From: Coptis chinensis
Taxonomy: Eukaryota; Streptophyta; Magnoliopsida; Ranunculales; Ranunculaceae
Reading direction: 5' to 3'
Length of the DNA stretch: 64,000 nt
Assembly (NCBI GenBank): GCA_015680905.1
Contig: CM027378.1
Coordinates: forward strand, 37,359,001-37,423,000
In this document: in pieces, positions 1 through 10,894 of the stretch
Layout: every line of letters begins with the position of its first letter
How positions within the stretch are numbered: the first letter of the stretch is position 1
Notes under the pieces: model-generated
What the model was told of the DNA's origin: nothing
Seen by the model: only the letters and a program-made list of their open reading frames with translations
The model's database searches: none
Position numbers and translations under genes: made by a program

Positions 1-987
1 AATATTGTAAAGATGATATGATAATATGAAGCACAATTAAAATTTGGTATATACTAACTAACACAAACTCTACTTTGGAGTAAACATGACAGGCTTAGGG
101 TGGCAACATGATTTGAAATGAATACCAAAATACATGCCACCCCAAACAAAATTGGAAAACTCTTTTTAAGTTTGAAAATTTTTTTGTTTGGCCTATACTC
201 TTAAAGTTGGTATTGTCACGAAAACTTGGGTCTTTTTAAAGTCGATTCCCTAGACTTACTAATATATGTTTATGTTTTTATTTTATTTAGTTTTTATATG
301 TTTGATTTTTAGAAAAACAAAACAAAATTACGATAAAGAAATAAAAATGAAACTCACTCCATAGAGAAGCACTACTCAATCCACGAGAAAAAGTGCAAGA
401 GATAAATGTGTGAGTCACATGAAACGTAGACTAAGAATCCGACACTTACAACCACTCACTCCAAAAGGAGGGTCCGGTTGCCTTAATGGTGCACTCCCAT
501 AACATAAGATTGGAATGGAGTTCACCAAAGAATAAAATGAGTCTTTTATAGTCAGATACTCGAGACTTTATCTAATATATATGTATTAAAATGCAGTTTA
601 CCATATATCAACAATCGAAAAAGTTGTGGGTCTTTCCACAAATAATTAACATGGAATGCACCATCAAACAGAATTAAGCACCAAGATTTCCTATGACATA
701 GCTTAGTAGAATGAGAGCAAAGCCTTATAGATCTAAAACCTAATCGAAGCATACAGTTTCTTCTTTGTCCTCCCACTGAAGGGGGATGCCAAGTAAATGA
801 ACGTGAGAAAATTGCCGGTTGTGGAAGATAACGTAGGATGTGGATAATTTTGAGAAGGAAAAAATGGAAAAAAAATGAAAAAAGTGTCAGGTGGCTTGTC
901 CTTTGGTGTTACTTCTTCACCAGTTGGTTTTAGATAGTTATGAAACATAGGAGAAACGCCAAGGTCAAGTACAAACTCAATGGTTCT
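1..987. other. AT-rich stretch, probably retrotransposon-derived, no gene seen
   Basis: No conserved domain was recognised on either strand. The stretch directly continues the 3' side of the minus-strand gag-protease element that begins at higher coordinates. In an autonomous element the reverse transcriptase would lie here, but I see none. On the minus strand a purine-rich run (complement of about 134-150, TTTGTTTGGGGTGG) could be a polypurine tract, but no LTR start follows it convincingly. Short open frames here have no recognisable content. Confidence 0.4.
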
Positions 988-1398
988 TTAAAAAGGTAGA
1001 GGGCGAGGAACATTCGTGATGGAAGGTGAATGAGTGACATGAGGATGTGAGGTGGGTGAATGGTGTTCAACTAGTGTTCTTAGGTTTATATCATCAGAGG
1101 CCTTGAGATATGCAAGACATTCCTTAATAGGTGGGTAAGAAGAATTACTGGGATAGAGGGCGAAAAATTCTTCTTCCGTCATGGCGTCAAGAGATGAATG
1201 GATGTCAATAGGAGAGAACTCATGAGGTGGCAAAGAAGGGTTGCAAAATAGTCGAAGGAAATCCTCCTTGATGTTATCTACGTCTAGGGAGTAGAAATTG
1301 TGATCCTTGTCTTCTTCCATAAGAGGGGTATCTACTAGTGTGGGGACTAAAGTATCAGCCGCACTAATGTGAGGTACAAAACTCTCAATGGACTTCAC
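988..1398 (-). pseudogene. Post-protease linker of gypsy polyprotein
   Basis: This open frame of 136 codons is acidic and lies directly downstream (minus strand) of the retropepsin region, where Athila-type polyproteins carry a poorly conserved acidic linker before the reverse transcriptase. It contains DKDHNFYSLDVDNIKEDFLR and ends in a proline- and serine-rich tail. No catalytic motif is visible. The assignment rests on position and general composition; the reverse transcriptase expected next is absent. Confidence 0.5.
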
Positions 1399-1439
1399 TT
1401 CCGCTTCTACAGGAAAACCTAGTTGTCCCTATTTTTGTC

Positions 1440-1795
1440 TAAACATGTTAACTTCTACAGAAAGATTTCCAAAAGAAAGAGTCATTGAGCCATCCCGACA
1501 ATTGATTTGGGCATTGGCGGTTGCCAAGAAAGGATGCCCTAAGATGATGGGAATGGAATCATGAGCAACTTCGTCTCAAGAATTAACAAAGTCGGCTGGA
1601 TAGTAAAAATCCTGAACTTTAACGAGAATATTTTCAACTACACCCTTGGGATACTTAATAGAACGATCGGCTAACCGCAAAGTCATTTTGGTTGGTTGAA
1701 GTTTTGTTAGACCTAGTTGTTTATATAAATAAAAGGGAGTAAGTTAACACTCGCCCCGTGTCTAATAAAGCGGTTGTTATGAAGGTATCACCTAA
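1440..1795 (-). pseudogene. Ty3/gypsy aspartic protease (retropepsin), frameshifted
   Basis: On the minus strand the segment encodes, in several frames, the hallmarks of a plant gypsy protease. These are the catalytic LLDTG near 1765-1780, then a LTKLQPTKMTLRLADRSIKYP-like stretch and the flap-distal signature IPIILGHPFLATANAQI near 1500-1560. In the element the enzyme would cleave the gag-pol polyprotein. At least one frameshift follows DTG and an in-frame stop lies near 1573, so no enzyme can be made. The neighbouring gag confirms the identity. Confidence 0.8.
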
Positions 1796-1801
1796 GGTGC
1801 A

Positions 1802-2326
1802 TTATCTGAAGAGGGATCTACCGTGGTCCTTGTACTTAACAATTCTGTTATGTTCAGATAAAGAGGGATATTGTTCAGTTAAGAATGCTTCGTGGGGTAT
1901 GTTGGTTTTCCTCTTCTTGGTGCACAACTCTTTTAGAAACTTAGCATGTCCAGGTAGACTTTTTATAGCTTCTAGAAAAGGTAGGTTTATAGTCAAATTT
2001 TTAAACACTTCCCTAATCTCATCAAAATTTTCGTACTTTTTAAACACAACTAGTCTTTGGGGATTTGATGCTTTATCGCTATTTTTAGCATAAGGGATAA
2101 AAATATTATTAGTCTTTGCTTTATCTCTAGCCGTTTTCCATCTAGGTGTCCATATTGGAACCTCTACAGGTGTAGGGTCTTCACTTTTTATTATTGGGTC
2201 TTGTAATGTTTTCCCTTTTGGTTGTGGTTTAACTGGTACTTCTACAGTTGTAGGGTCTTCAGTTTCTATTATAGTATTTGGTATGGTATCATTTTTAGTT
2301 TGCAGGTAATCTTTAAGCATAGTCAC
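1802..2326 (-). pseudogene. gag-protease spacer of Athila-like gypsy element
   Basis: A 174-codon frame carries the conserved block found just before the protease in plant Ty3/gypsy polyproteins. It reads EVFKNLTINLPFLEAIKSLP, then HAKFLKELCTKKRK, then a stretch beginning IPHEAFLTEQ. The N-terminal part contains two imperfect repeats rich in DPTPVEVP. The frame is open but isolated from gag upstream and protease downstream by frameshifts. Confidence 0.75.
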
Positions 2327-2740
2327 TTGGTTATCAACTACCGCATACGAACGAAGGGTAGTGGATCGCCATGAAGTCCCTTGGTTTATATTACCATTAC
2401 AATAAATATTGTTTATTTCAAAGGCGGTGTTTGTTGACTTAGGATTAGGTAATCGCTTGACTCGGAAACACCGGTTTGGTTATTATTTTGGTTAGAAGAC
2501 ATGTTAATAACCTTTTGGCACAAAGATCGCATCATTTGCATCGTTTGTTTCATCATATTAGAGTTTTGATCATGCCGATCTTTCATCAAGTTGGAGTTTT
2601 GTTACATAATTTGATTTTGTTTCTCCAACAAGGTCACTACTACTTTGTCCGTAGATGGTTGTATTGGAATTAAAGCTTGTTTGGCGTTCATGTCTTGATG
2701 TTGATAGTTCGGGTAATAGGTACTAAACCTCTATTCCGGG

Positions 2741-3640
2741 TCACCTAAGTTCCCTTGTCCTTGATGTTGAAGTTAACTGGTTGAAGTGTGATGGTTGTGG
2801 TGGTGTTTGTGCATAGACAAGAGGACAATAGAAGTCGGAATGCTCAAGACTACAAATGCACATTACAACGAAAGTAGAGTTAATGTTCATGGTGGAGTGG
2901 GTTGTTTGTTGAACAGAGATGGCATCTACCTTTTTAGTGAGGGCATCGATAAGAGTTTTAAACTCGGGATCATATTTAACCTCAAGAGAAGAAGGAGAGG
3001 AGCAGGAGGAATCGTTACCTCCCCAATTGTTGTTCATCTTAGATTGATCTTCTAAGAATTTATAAGCCTCCAAGGCTCCTTTACTAAGAAAACTACCCCC
3101 AGTTATGATATCTAGAACCTCCTTATGACGATGTAAAAGCCCCTTGAAGAAGGCATTTAACAAGCGTGTCTTTCGTGATGATGCGGGCATTCAATGAGAA
3201 GATCGATTGAAACGATTCCGTGCCTCGAAAAGGATTCATGAGGATTCGGCGGGAAGAAATGAATCTTTTGAAGCATTTCATCTGTCTTTAGTGGTGGGTA
3301 AAATTGTTCCATGAACAATTGAACAAGTTGAGCCCATGAGTCCACAGAGTTTGGCGTTTGGGCGTTAACCAAGACGCCTTTATCGGCTAAGGTGAAAGGG
3401 AATACCCCTGAGTTTAATTTTGTTCCGCACCAACCGTAGGATGGTGGAATGTTGTTAGGACTTGTTCAATCCTACACATGTGCCGATAAGGTTTTTCATG
3501 GTCTAAACCATGAAAAATGGGTAACAAATTAAAAATATTTGGGGATTCCCACCGGTCCGCTAGAACGATGCAAGATTTGGGGCTATTTCAAGGCTTTGTA
3601 GAAGCGAAAAGAGGAGTCTCTCTTTCTTGACCATTATATC
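2741..3640 (-). pseudogene. gag capsid-like domain of Athila-like gypsy element
   Basis: Two overlapping frames on the minus strand give consecutive parts of a retrotransposon gag domain. First, at about 3540-3430, comes FHGLDHEKPYRHMCRIE. At 3157-3372 follow SWAQLVQLFMEQFYPP and the CPHHHER block. The next frame (2741-3190) continues with LLNAFFKGLLHRHKEVLD, GGSFLSKGALEAYKFLED and a spacer. The shift between frames near 3185 and a stop before 3372 mark a decayed gene. Gag would form the element's intracellular particle. Confidence 0.8.
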
Positions 3641-4029
3641 GGTGGTGTGTGTGGAATAGTAGCTAGAGGTGTAATGGGTGGTATACTAGATAGGCGTGTT
3701 TGTCGACGTTGCCGTGTAATTACGTTAGTTGTTTTCTTCGACTGGACCTTAATCTCATGCAAGACTAAGTCGAACTTAACTAAACATGCAACACTCCAAA
3801 CAATTTCGATATACTAGTAGAAACCTCTAACCGGAGATGCGAGGTGTGGAAGAAAGGAATACCTGACAAGGCCCTTGCTTTCGCTTTATAAATAGCGCCT
3901 TGTTCACGCGTGTTCAGTGTATATAACAAGTTAAAACACGAAAAACTTGAAAATTGAAAATTTGAAACAAAACCGTGGAAACCGCAAAATCAGCCGGCGC
4001 TGGTGCGCTTCACTTTGAAGAAAAGTGCC

Positions 4030-4205
4030 AAAGGCAAATTCGAGTTCCAGTGTTTTGAGTGCAGGTGCGCTTGCTTAGGGCGCAGGTTGCTCTCAAGGTT
4101 TTTGAATGTCCAGTGTTTTAGCGCAGGTCGCGCTCGGTATGGGCGCGGGTGCGCCTCAGGAATTTCAGATGTCCAGTGTTTTAGTGTGGGTCGCACCTCA
4201 GGGTT
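4030..4205 (-). repeat. Tandem repeat in the retrotransposon leader, about 62-bp unit, 3 imperfect copies
   Basis: Three imperfect units each contain CCAGTGTTTT followed by a G/C-rich GCGCAGGTCGCGCTC-like tail, near 4046, 4108 and 4170. They lie in the untranslated leader between PBS and gag and are locally GC-rich against an AT-rich background. The open frames spanning them are produced by the repeat and are not genes. Confidence 0.6.
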
Positions 4206-5018
4206 TTCGAGTTTTAGGCCTTTTATCGTACTCCAAAAAATTTGAAATTTTTACAGTAGTTTTCTAAGACGTCTATAAAGTAGTCTGTAAAATTTCAGAT
4301 TAATCAGAGCTACGAAAGTCCCTCTACTTCCCTGTAAAGTTTGGGAAATAGTTTTCGGACACAATACAAACAACCGAATGGTTAACCCATCAAAACAAAG
4401 CCAAAAATTGCCAAATTTTTACTGGAGACTCCTGACAGATCCTAATTGTTTCTGTAAAACTTTTAGATCAATTGGAGGTCTACAACTTCTCCTTATCGGC
4501 TGGTGTTCCAGATATTAAGTGTTTGCAACACTGCAGAAACACACTGGAAACACTCTACTATTTAGGAGGTCAAAACAAATCAAAAACTCATCAATTTTTT
4601 ACTAAAAACTCCTGACTTAGGATAGATACTCCTGTAAAAATTATAGGATTTTTAGAACTCCCTAAGTAACCTTACTTGTCTGTTTTTCAAGAACATACGG
4701 TGTGAAAAATGAAATGCAGTACTGTAAAGATCGTATTTTTTTCACAAGTTAAACCAACTTTGAAAAATCTGAAAATATTCCAGTAAATCAACAACACATT
4801 AAATATTATGTTTGAAAATTTCCAGAATTTTCAAAAATTTAAAAATACCTTCACCGCAGTGTTTTTCTCTGTGAATCCGCAGCCCCTATGCCTAAAACAG
4901 TGAACAGTTCCGAAAATTTAAGAAATAAGAATGAAAAATTAAAAGGGTGGGTGGGTAGAGAATGGGGGATTGCCCCTTGGATTCAAGCAATTGAATTCTT
5001 GTCTAGAACGAGATTAAG

Positions 5019-5035
5019 ATGGCAGCGGTGCCATT
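5019..5035 (-). other. Primer binding site of the Athila-like element
   Basis: Immediately inside the LTR end on the minus strand lies TGGCACCGCTGCCA, resembling the TGGCGCCGTTGCC primer-binding sites typical of Athila-type elements, with a few changes. It fixes the LTR boundary at 5036 and the element's minus orientation. Confidence 0.65.
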
Positions 5036-6105
5036 TGATAACCGTAAAAACAATAGAATCCTAAATATTAATTTTTACAACACTAATACGTAATCCTACC
5101 ATTCTTACGTTTAAATCAATTCTTCTTACTCTCAAAACATAATCATGCAATATAATGAGTAAGGATTCGTTCCACTCTTAACTCTCTAGACTTAAATTGA
5201 ATTCAACTAATCAAACCAAAAGGAACAATGGTGAGAGTAATGATTTGATGTGAAATTTCTATACTATCATTCCCAACACAAGAACAATAATAAGAACATG
5301 TCATTATGGAATAAGTAATTAACTTTATAAATCTAATAAAACAATAAGAACAAGATATGATTGAATGAATAACAACTATTTTATTTATCTAATGAATGAT
5401 ATTCAATGATTTAAATAACTAATCTAAAACAAAGAATGAAACTAATAAATGGAATGAAAACTAAGTAATTAACTAATCTAGATCTATCTTTTTCTAACCC
5501 TAAACTCCATTAACATTAACTTCCTAACCTAACTACCTTTAACAAAGAGTCAAGCTTTTGTTTTTATACTTTCAAATCCAAAAATCGTGCATGGGCTTGG
5601 AGCCATGTTTTGGGCCGGAAAATCGGGCCCAAAACCCAATTTCTTTAGTCCAAAATGGGCTCTTCAGTTGTAGTTGGCTTCGATAGATGTTTCGTCCACT
5701 TATGCTCCTCTGATTGGGCCAAGTCTTGGACCATTGGAAAGCTCTTTCCGAGCCGGTCGTTTTGACATAAGATTCTCCCAATTCCGAGGTCTGAGTCCAA
5801 AGATACGGCCTTCAAAAGTTCTGCTGACTTGTGCACTATTTCTGCCCATGTTGATGTTTCAGCTTTTGACCGGACTCTACAAAGGCTTTGTCTCCTTGAA
5901 TCTTGGCCTTTATTCACAGAACTCCTTAGCAACCGACCTTTGCTCCTTTATCTCGCTAAAGTGGCACATTTCTGCACATAATAGACTTTGAAGCCTGAAA
6001 TGCATAAAAACACGTAATCAGTATTAACTCTTAATTATTACTCACATAATTGGTCTAAAAGTATGATTGTTAAGGGGTTAACACTACAGTTTTGGGCTCT
6101 TATCA
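5036..6105 (-). repeat. 5' LTR of Athila-like gypsy element
   Basis: On the minus strand the LTR starts TGATAAGAGCCCAAAACTG at 6105 and ends TTACGGTTATCA at 5036. Its tips are therefore the palindromic pair TGATAA and TTATCA. The primer binding site abuts it. The first 100 bases resemble the start of the plus-strand LTR at 19640 (TGATAAACACCCAAAATTA, then CCAATTATGT). No gene was recognised within its 1070 bp. Confidence 0.75.
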
Positions 6106-6157
6106 AAAGACTAGATGGGTAAGTTTCAATGATCGTGTGCAAGCTCTTCCTAGATAA

Positions 6158-6388
6158 TTGCAGCTGAAGATATGGACAAATATACCGAAAATCATTCCTG
6201 GTTTAGGTAAGAGTTCATATGCACGTAAGAGACGAGCTATGGGAGAAGGCTGGTGCTCGAATTGTCAAACACCAACTTGCCCCGGTCATCAACCTCATAA
6301 TAATTTTGTTTATAAAGTCTACACGTGTTATCCTCCAGTGTATTACGCTCGGTCTAAAAGAGTAATTCAACCATCTAGTTGGGATTGA
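6158..6388 (+). other. Unidentified open frame, possible retroelement fragment
   Basis: A 76-codon frame encodes GEGWCSNCQTPTCPGH followed by VYTCYPPVYYARSKRV. The C-x2-C-x4-C-x2-H arrangement looks zinc-knuckle-like. It follows the minus-strand LTR and precedes the envelope-like remnant, so it may be part of a decayed plus-strand gypsy element. No family was recognised, and it may be chance. Confidence 0.25.
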
Positions 6389-7025
6389 CTCAAGTTTTCA
6401 AAAACTTCTAAGTCTTGGGGATCTAACATAAAATAACCTACCTTTTTAAAATTTCTGTTGTTTGTACATATTTCCCTACAGTTCCTTTTCGTTCTTTCAT
6501 CATCTATTTTTTATCCACCATTGGATGTGAGTGCACCCTACACCATTGCATGGCATTTTCGATGATGATCGTTTTGGTACCCCACGGGTCTATATCGGAC
6601 GGGTAACGAAGTGCGGATCGGCTCTTGAAGTTGGCAAGGTATTGGTGACAAGATCGGAATTTCCTAATTTTATTTAGGCTTCGGCCAAAATTTCATTTTC
6701 ACTTAAAAGGCATGTGTGAGTCAAGTGTCATCAAACCTATTTAGCCCACGCGACCACCCAACCTCCCATCTTCTTCCTCACAAAATTCCAAACCCTAGCC
6801 GCCTAAGCCAGCTCCCGACAGCCCGTCCACCTATACACACCATCACCTAATTTTTTCACAGCCTGCTCCATTTTCAACCCCCATTCCAACTAAAAACCTC
6901 AATTTTATCAATCCATACTCTAAATGGCTTGAGTTCTTAAAATTGTGCCAGAGCAAAATTTTCAAAACCTCTTCAATTCCAATCTATTTGAAGTGCACTT
7001 CAGCTGAAGAAGATGATGGGAACCC

Positions 7026-7990
7026 TTGGTTTTGCTGGAAGGTGTAACTTATTCTCCCTCTCTTACTCATTCGTTTTATAACTGTATGCTTAGAGGGGAG
7101 GATGACAACATCACGGTTGTCAATGATGGTCGCTCGCTTGAGCTCACCAAGGAGGTGGTGAGTAGAGTTTTGGGGATTCCTCTAAAGGCTTATGTTCAGA
7201 TGGAACAGTCTCCAGACAACAAGACCATCAATGTGATGATGGTAGAGACACTTCTCGAGGGGGTGAAAAACCGCAAGTCTCACTGCGCGTTTTAGAGTTC
7301 ACTGCGAATGAATCAGTTGGCAGTATCTAAGTGGACAGCCTACAACCTGTTGGGCTTAGCCAAGCTTTCTGACATCGGTAAGGCGATGCTCCATATTCTA
7401 TGGATTCTTCAAGAGCAGAAGAACCGCTTCTACATTGTAACCTTCGTTTGGGAGCAACTCTGTAAACCCAAGAAGCCCACCGCTCCTCTACCCATGCTGG
7501 ACACCAGGATCATGCAGCATTAGGGGTTCGAGACCACAGACGCCCTAGTGGAGGTCAAGGACGCTACCACAGGTCCTATCTATGCCCACTGCATCTAGAA
7601 TTCTGGTTTCCACCTGCCAGAGCCGCCAACCAAGCACGCCCGACTGAGAAAGTGGATTACTTTACTGAAGATGCCACTCTACAGTTCACTCAGCCCATGG
7701 ACGGAATTCACTTCCTCCATGGAGGTCAAAGGATTCTGCATTTGTACCTCCACCAGCTCAGGCAAACACAGGGAGTCATCATAGCGGAGTAGCAGACCAT
7801 CAAAGAGGAACAACAGACCCTTAGAGAGGAGTAGCGGTCCTTTCAGCAGGAGCAGCGATATTTTCAGCACAGTGTCACTAGAACACTGCAGAGCATTAGA
7901 GACGCGCTCCAGCGTAATGCTAGACACGCTAAGACCCGACGTCATCAAGGAGAAGGATCTTCTCAATGTTGAGACGAGTCACGCATGGAT
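7026..7990 (+). pseudogene. Athila-type envelope-like / putative plant transposon protein remnant
   Basis: Successive frames encode VTYSPSLTHSFYNCML, LTKEVVSRVLGIPLKAY and, after a stop at about 7293, a part containing VSKWTAYNLLGLAKLSDIGK and FVWEQLCKPK. This pattern matches the domain often annotated as putative plant transposon protein, found after integrase in Athila-type gypsy elements. The rest, to about 7990, is glutamine-rich (repeats of QQ, EEQQ and similar) with in-frame stops (e.g. near 7787 and 7833), which suggests a lost coiled-coil tail. It is not functional. Confidence 0.6.
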
Positions 7991-10054
7991 TCTGACTAGG
8001 CAGCTCCCTAGTGTCTGTATAGATAGTTTGTAGTCTATATTTTATCTTTAGTTGTTGTTTATTTTTCTTTATTATGACGTTTAATTATATGTTTAATATT
8101 ATATATGCTTGTTTTCTTTGTTTTCTTGTGGAGTTTGGTATATGAGTCGAAGGTAATACCGATACATCATGCCAAATTTTTCCATTTTTCTTTTATGCAT
8201 TTCATATATGTCTTCAAAAATACAAAAAACATTTATATATATACAAAAAAAAAACCCCCCAAAAAGATTTTATAGTAGAATAATAATTCCTAGTACAATA
8301 AACCATATATTTCTCGTTCTATATCAAACAACCCAAGCCCCAAACTTATTTGGGGGTGGCGTATTTTCATCATGAAGAACAGAACACAGGTGTATCACCG
8401 TTTTAGCTCATGTTTCTATTGTAATTTCTTTCATTATCTTTTCATACTTTGAGGACAAAGCATATTTTTATTTGGGGGTAGTATAGTAATATTTTGCAAA
8501 AACTAAGCATTTTCTATAGTAGATATAATAGTATATTTCTTCCTTTCTAAAAAAAATTTCAAAAAAGTCTTGTTTCCTTTTCTAGGATGAATAAAAAGTT
8601 TAGAAGTCTCATTATAGTAATAGAGTAAGGATTCATTCTTCGTACTTAGACTAATATACGTACAATAGTTTCTGCATTTTTTCATGAATGACATACATCA
8701 GCATTTGTTTGTATATAGCAGTGAGTTTCCGAGACCAAGGTTTGAACAATTAAGTTCCATATCCTGTGAGAATCTAGCCAAAAGCCTCATCTTAATGATT
8801 ATTGAGTGATCACACAAACGATGTCCGGATAAAAAGACCACACATCCACTTACTTGATCACCACGTCATATCCTAAGAGAGAATTTAAGCCCTTTTTGAA
8901 TCGATATAGCCAAATAAATGTTAAAAACCCAAAAATATAGTTTTCTTATAGTTACCCCCCTTGAGCCTTCACCATTTTCTAAAAAAGTTTTTTAATTCTT
9001 CACCAAAAATTCCTAAGTACAACACACAATAAAAAGCTTATCTAGCTGACGAGTTTAGAACTAGAAGGATATCAGAAAAAGAGAAGAGAAGACCTTGTAC
9101 AAAAACAGATCAGTTAATTGCTTCGAAAAGAAAAGAAAAGAAAGACCCATCAAAAACCTAAACTCCAAAAAAATCAAAGGAGTCAAAAAACGAATCTCCC
9201 AAAAGTTCAAAATCAAAAGGAGACGATATCATAAACAAAAACAAAAAGAAACAAAAGCAAAGTTAGAACTCCCAAAAATTCAAAATCATATGGAGTCACA
9301 AAGCCAAAGGGCTAAAAGAATGTATCACAATTCGAAAGCAAAGAACAAAACGAGGTTCTTCTCTGGTTACAAGTATCTTGAAGACCTAGTTTCTTAACTT
9401 ATCAGATTTTCTTTTACCCTTCATTTTTCTTTCTAAACCATCACCCTAGCCTCGTAACTCCTAATAAAAGACATCTAGCTCAATTATGAATAGGATGGTG
9501 TGATAGTAAGTGGCAAGCATGATCAATCGACCCCGGTTTCTTTAGACGTCATTTGAGTATGTGAGGAATATAAGTGTCTGTTACACTTGAGTGAATCTAT
9601 CAAAGAGTTGTGATTGCAACACACCCCTGTGAGAAACCATCTTAAGGACGCTCTCCAAAAGTCTCGGAAACAACCCTGCTTTTGGATTTCATTACTCATG
9701 TTTTGTGTATTTATCTTTAGATGATTAAATTACTGTACATATGTTATTTAAAGTTCAAATGAGTTTGTCCTTATTCCCCGCTAATGAGATGTATAGACTT
9801 CTGAGAATAAATAAGAAAACAAGACTTTTTGTACTAAATAGAAGAAGTTTGTCCTTCACTGGAAAACTCTCACGAGGCTTAAAGCTCATCCACTAGGGAA
9901 TTTCTAGTAGTTTAAGGCATAGATGCATATGGTCAATGCAATCACACTCTGCAAAACGAGATTAGTATAACTTATAATAAATCACTCATTTATGATCTTA
10001 ATTTTTTTTCTCTCATCTTTGCTTGAGGACAAGCAAGATGTTATTTGGGGGTGG
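7991..10054 (+). other. 3' untranslated region of Athila-like element with repeated polypurine-tract-like motifs
   Basis: There is no host gene. The characteristic block made of TTTGAGGACAAAGCA-like sequence plus a TTTGGGGGTGG-like tract occurs fully near 8449-8480 and 10022-10054; a lone TTTGGGGGTGG is at 8348. The last copy abuts an LTR start. The lysine-rich open frame near 9095-9397 comes from a purine-rich stretch and is not called as a gene. Confidence 0.55.
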
Positions 10055-10889
10055 TGATCAGCTCCCAAATGTGCGTTTTATTACCCTTATATTACTGTAT
10101 TACAACCCTTCTTACGTTTAATGAAAATACAACTCATAACTTTTATTGCCTTTTTCAGGTTACAGAGAAATTCATACTACTTATCATAAAAGCTGCGTCT
10201 TAGCACCAAAAAGAGCCTTAATAATCACGCTTATTATGAAGACCAGTAGCTACTATGAAAAAGTGCTGAAAAAGTCAAAGTCAAAGGTCAAAGCTCTCAA
10301 CTCAGAAGACCACAAATGGAGGTCCTTATCACAAAATATGGCATTCTCCAAAACCTATCTTGATCAAGAAGAAATCAAAAAGGAAAAGGAAAAAGCAAAA
10401 GCTTAAAGTGAGGGTGAGGTGTCTCAAATGTAATGGAGAAAGGCAAATCAGTAAAAAGCATAGAGTAAGGGTATATAAACTAAAAGTTAGGGAGAGAGAA
10501 TACACCTAACTTAATCTAGTGTCATGTAGGATTTTATTTTTCTAGGCTTTTTTCTTTCAAGTCATTTGACTTTATTGTTCTTCATTTCAATCTTGTTATT
10601 TTGCTTTGTTATTCAATTAATCAATCTTCTTTTGTTATTCTTTGTTCCAATCTTTCATTTCAATACTTTCTTTCATTGTTCATGTCATTTAAATCTTCAA
10701 AACAACTTAAGTTTTCAATGTTCTTCATAAACTAAAAACTAAACAAGTCCTAAACTAAGAGTCTACCTGCTTCCTTTCTTCAACTCCCAACATTCAAACT
10801 CTAAACAATTTATGGTGAACCACATCAAAATCTTTGAGATACTCCAAACTAGTCTACTTCAGATGCTCACGAGTTTACTTTGGTTGGAG
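10055..10889 (+). repeat. LTR (left part) of Athila-like element
   Basis: It begins TGATCAGCTCCCAAATGTGCG directly after the polypurine tract TTTGGGGGTGG. It contains a TATA-like GTATATAAAC near 10470 and is interrupted at 10890 by the solo-LTR-like insertion. The continuation after the insertion starts at about 14394; its right end is not clear. Confidence 0.55.
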
Positions 10890-10894
10890 ATAAC

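Larger units (their letters stand above)
988..6105 (-). mobile_element. Athila-like Ty3/gypsy gag-protease element, 5' LTR to post-protease linker
   Basis: Reading on the minus strand, the order is LTR (6105 to 5036), primer binding site, a long untranslated leader (about 5000 to 3650), gag (about 3640 to 2741), a gag/protease spacer (2326 to 1802), a retropepsin region (about 1795 to 1440) and an acidic linker (1398 to 988). This is the order of Athila/Tat-lineage Ty3/gypsy elements. All coding parts carry frameshifts or stops. No reverse transcriptase, RNase H or integrase follows within the window, so the copy is either 3'-truncated or a non-autonomous gag-only derivative. The LTR and leader share sequence with the plus-strand copy near 19640-20500. 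Confidence 0.75.

Noticed and set aside
9095-9397. 100-codon lysine-rich open frame
   Set aside because: The stretch is almost purely purine on one strand, so lysine and arginine codons follow from composition. It lies in a retrotransposon 3' region and has no domain or homologous pattern.
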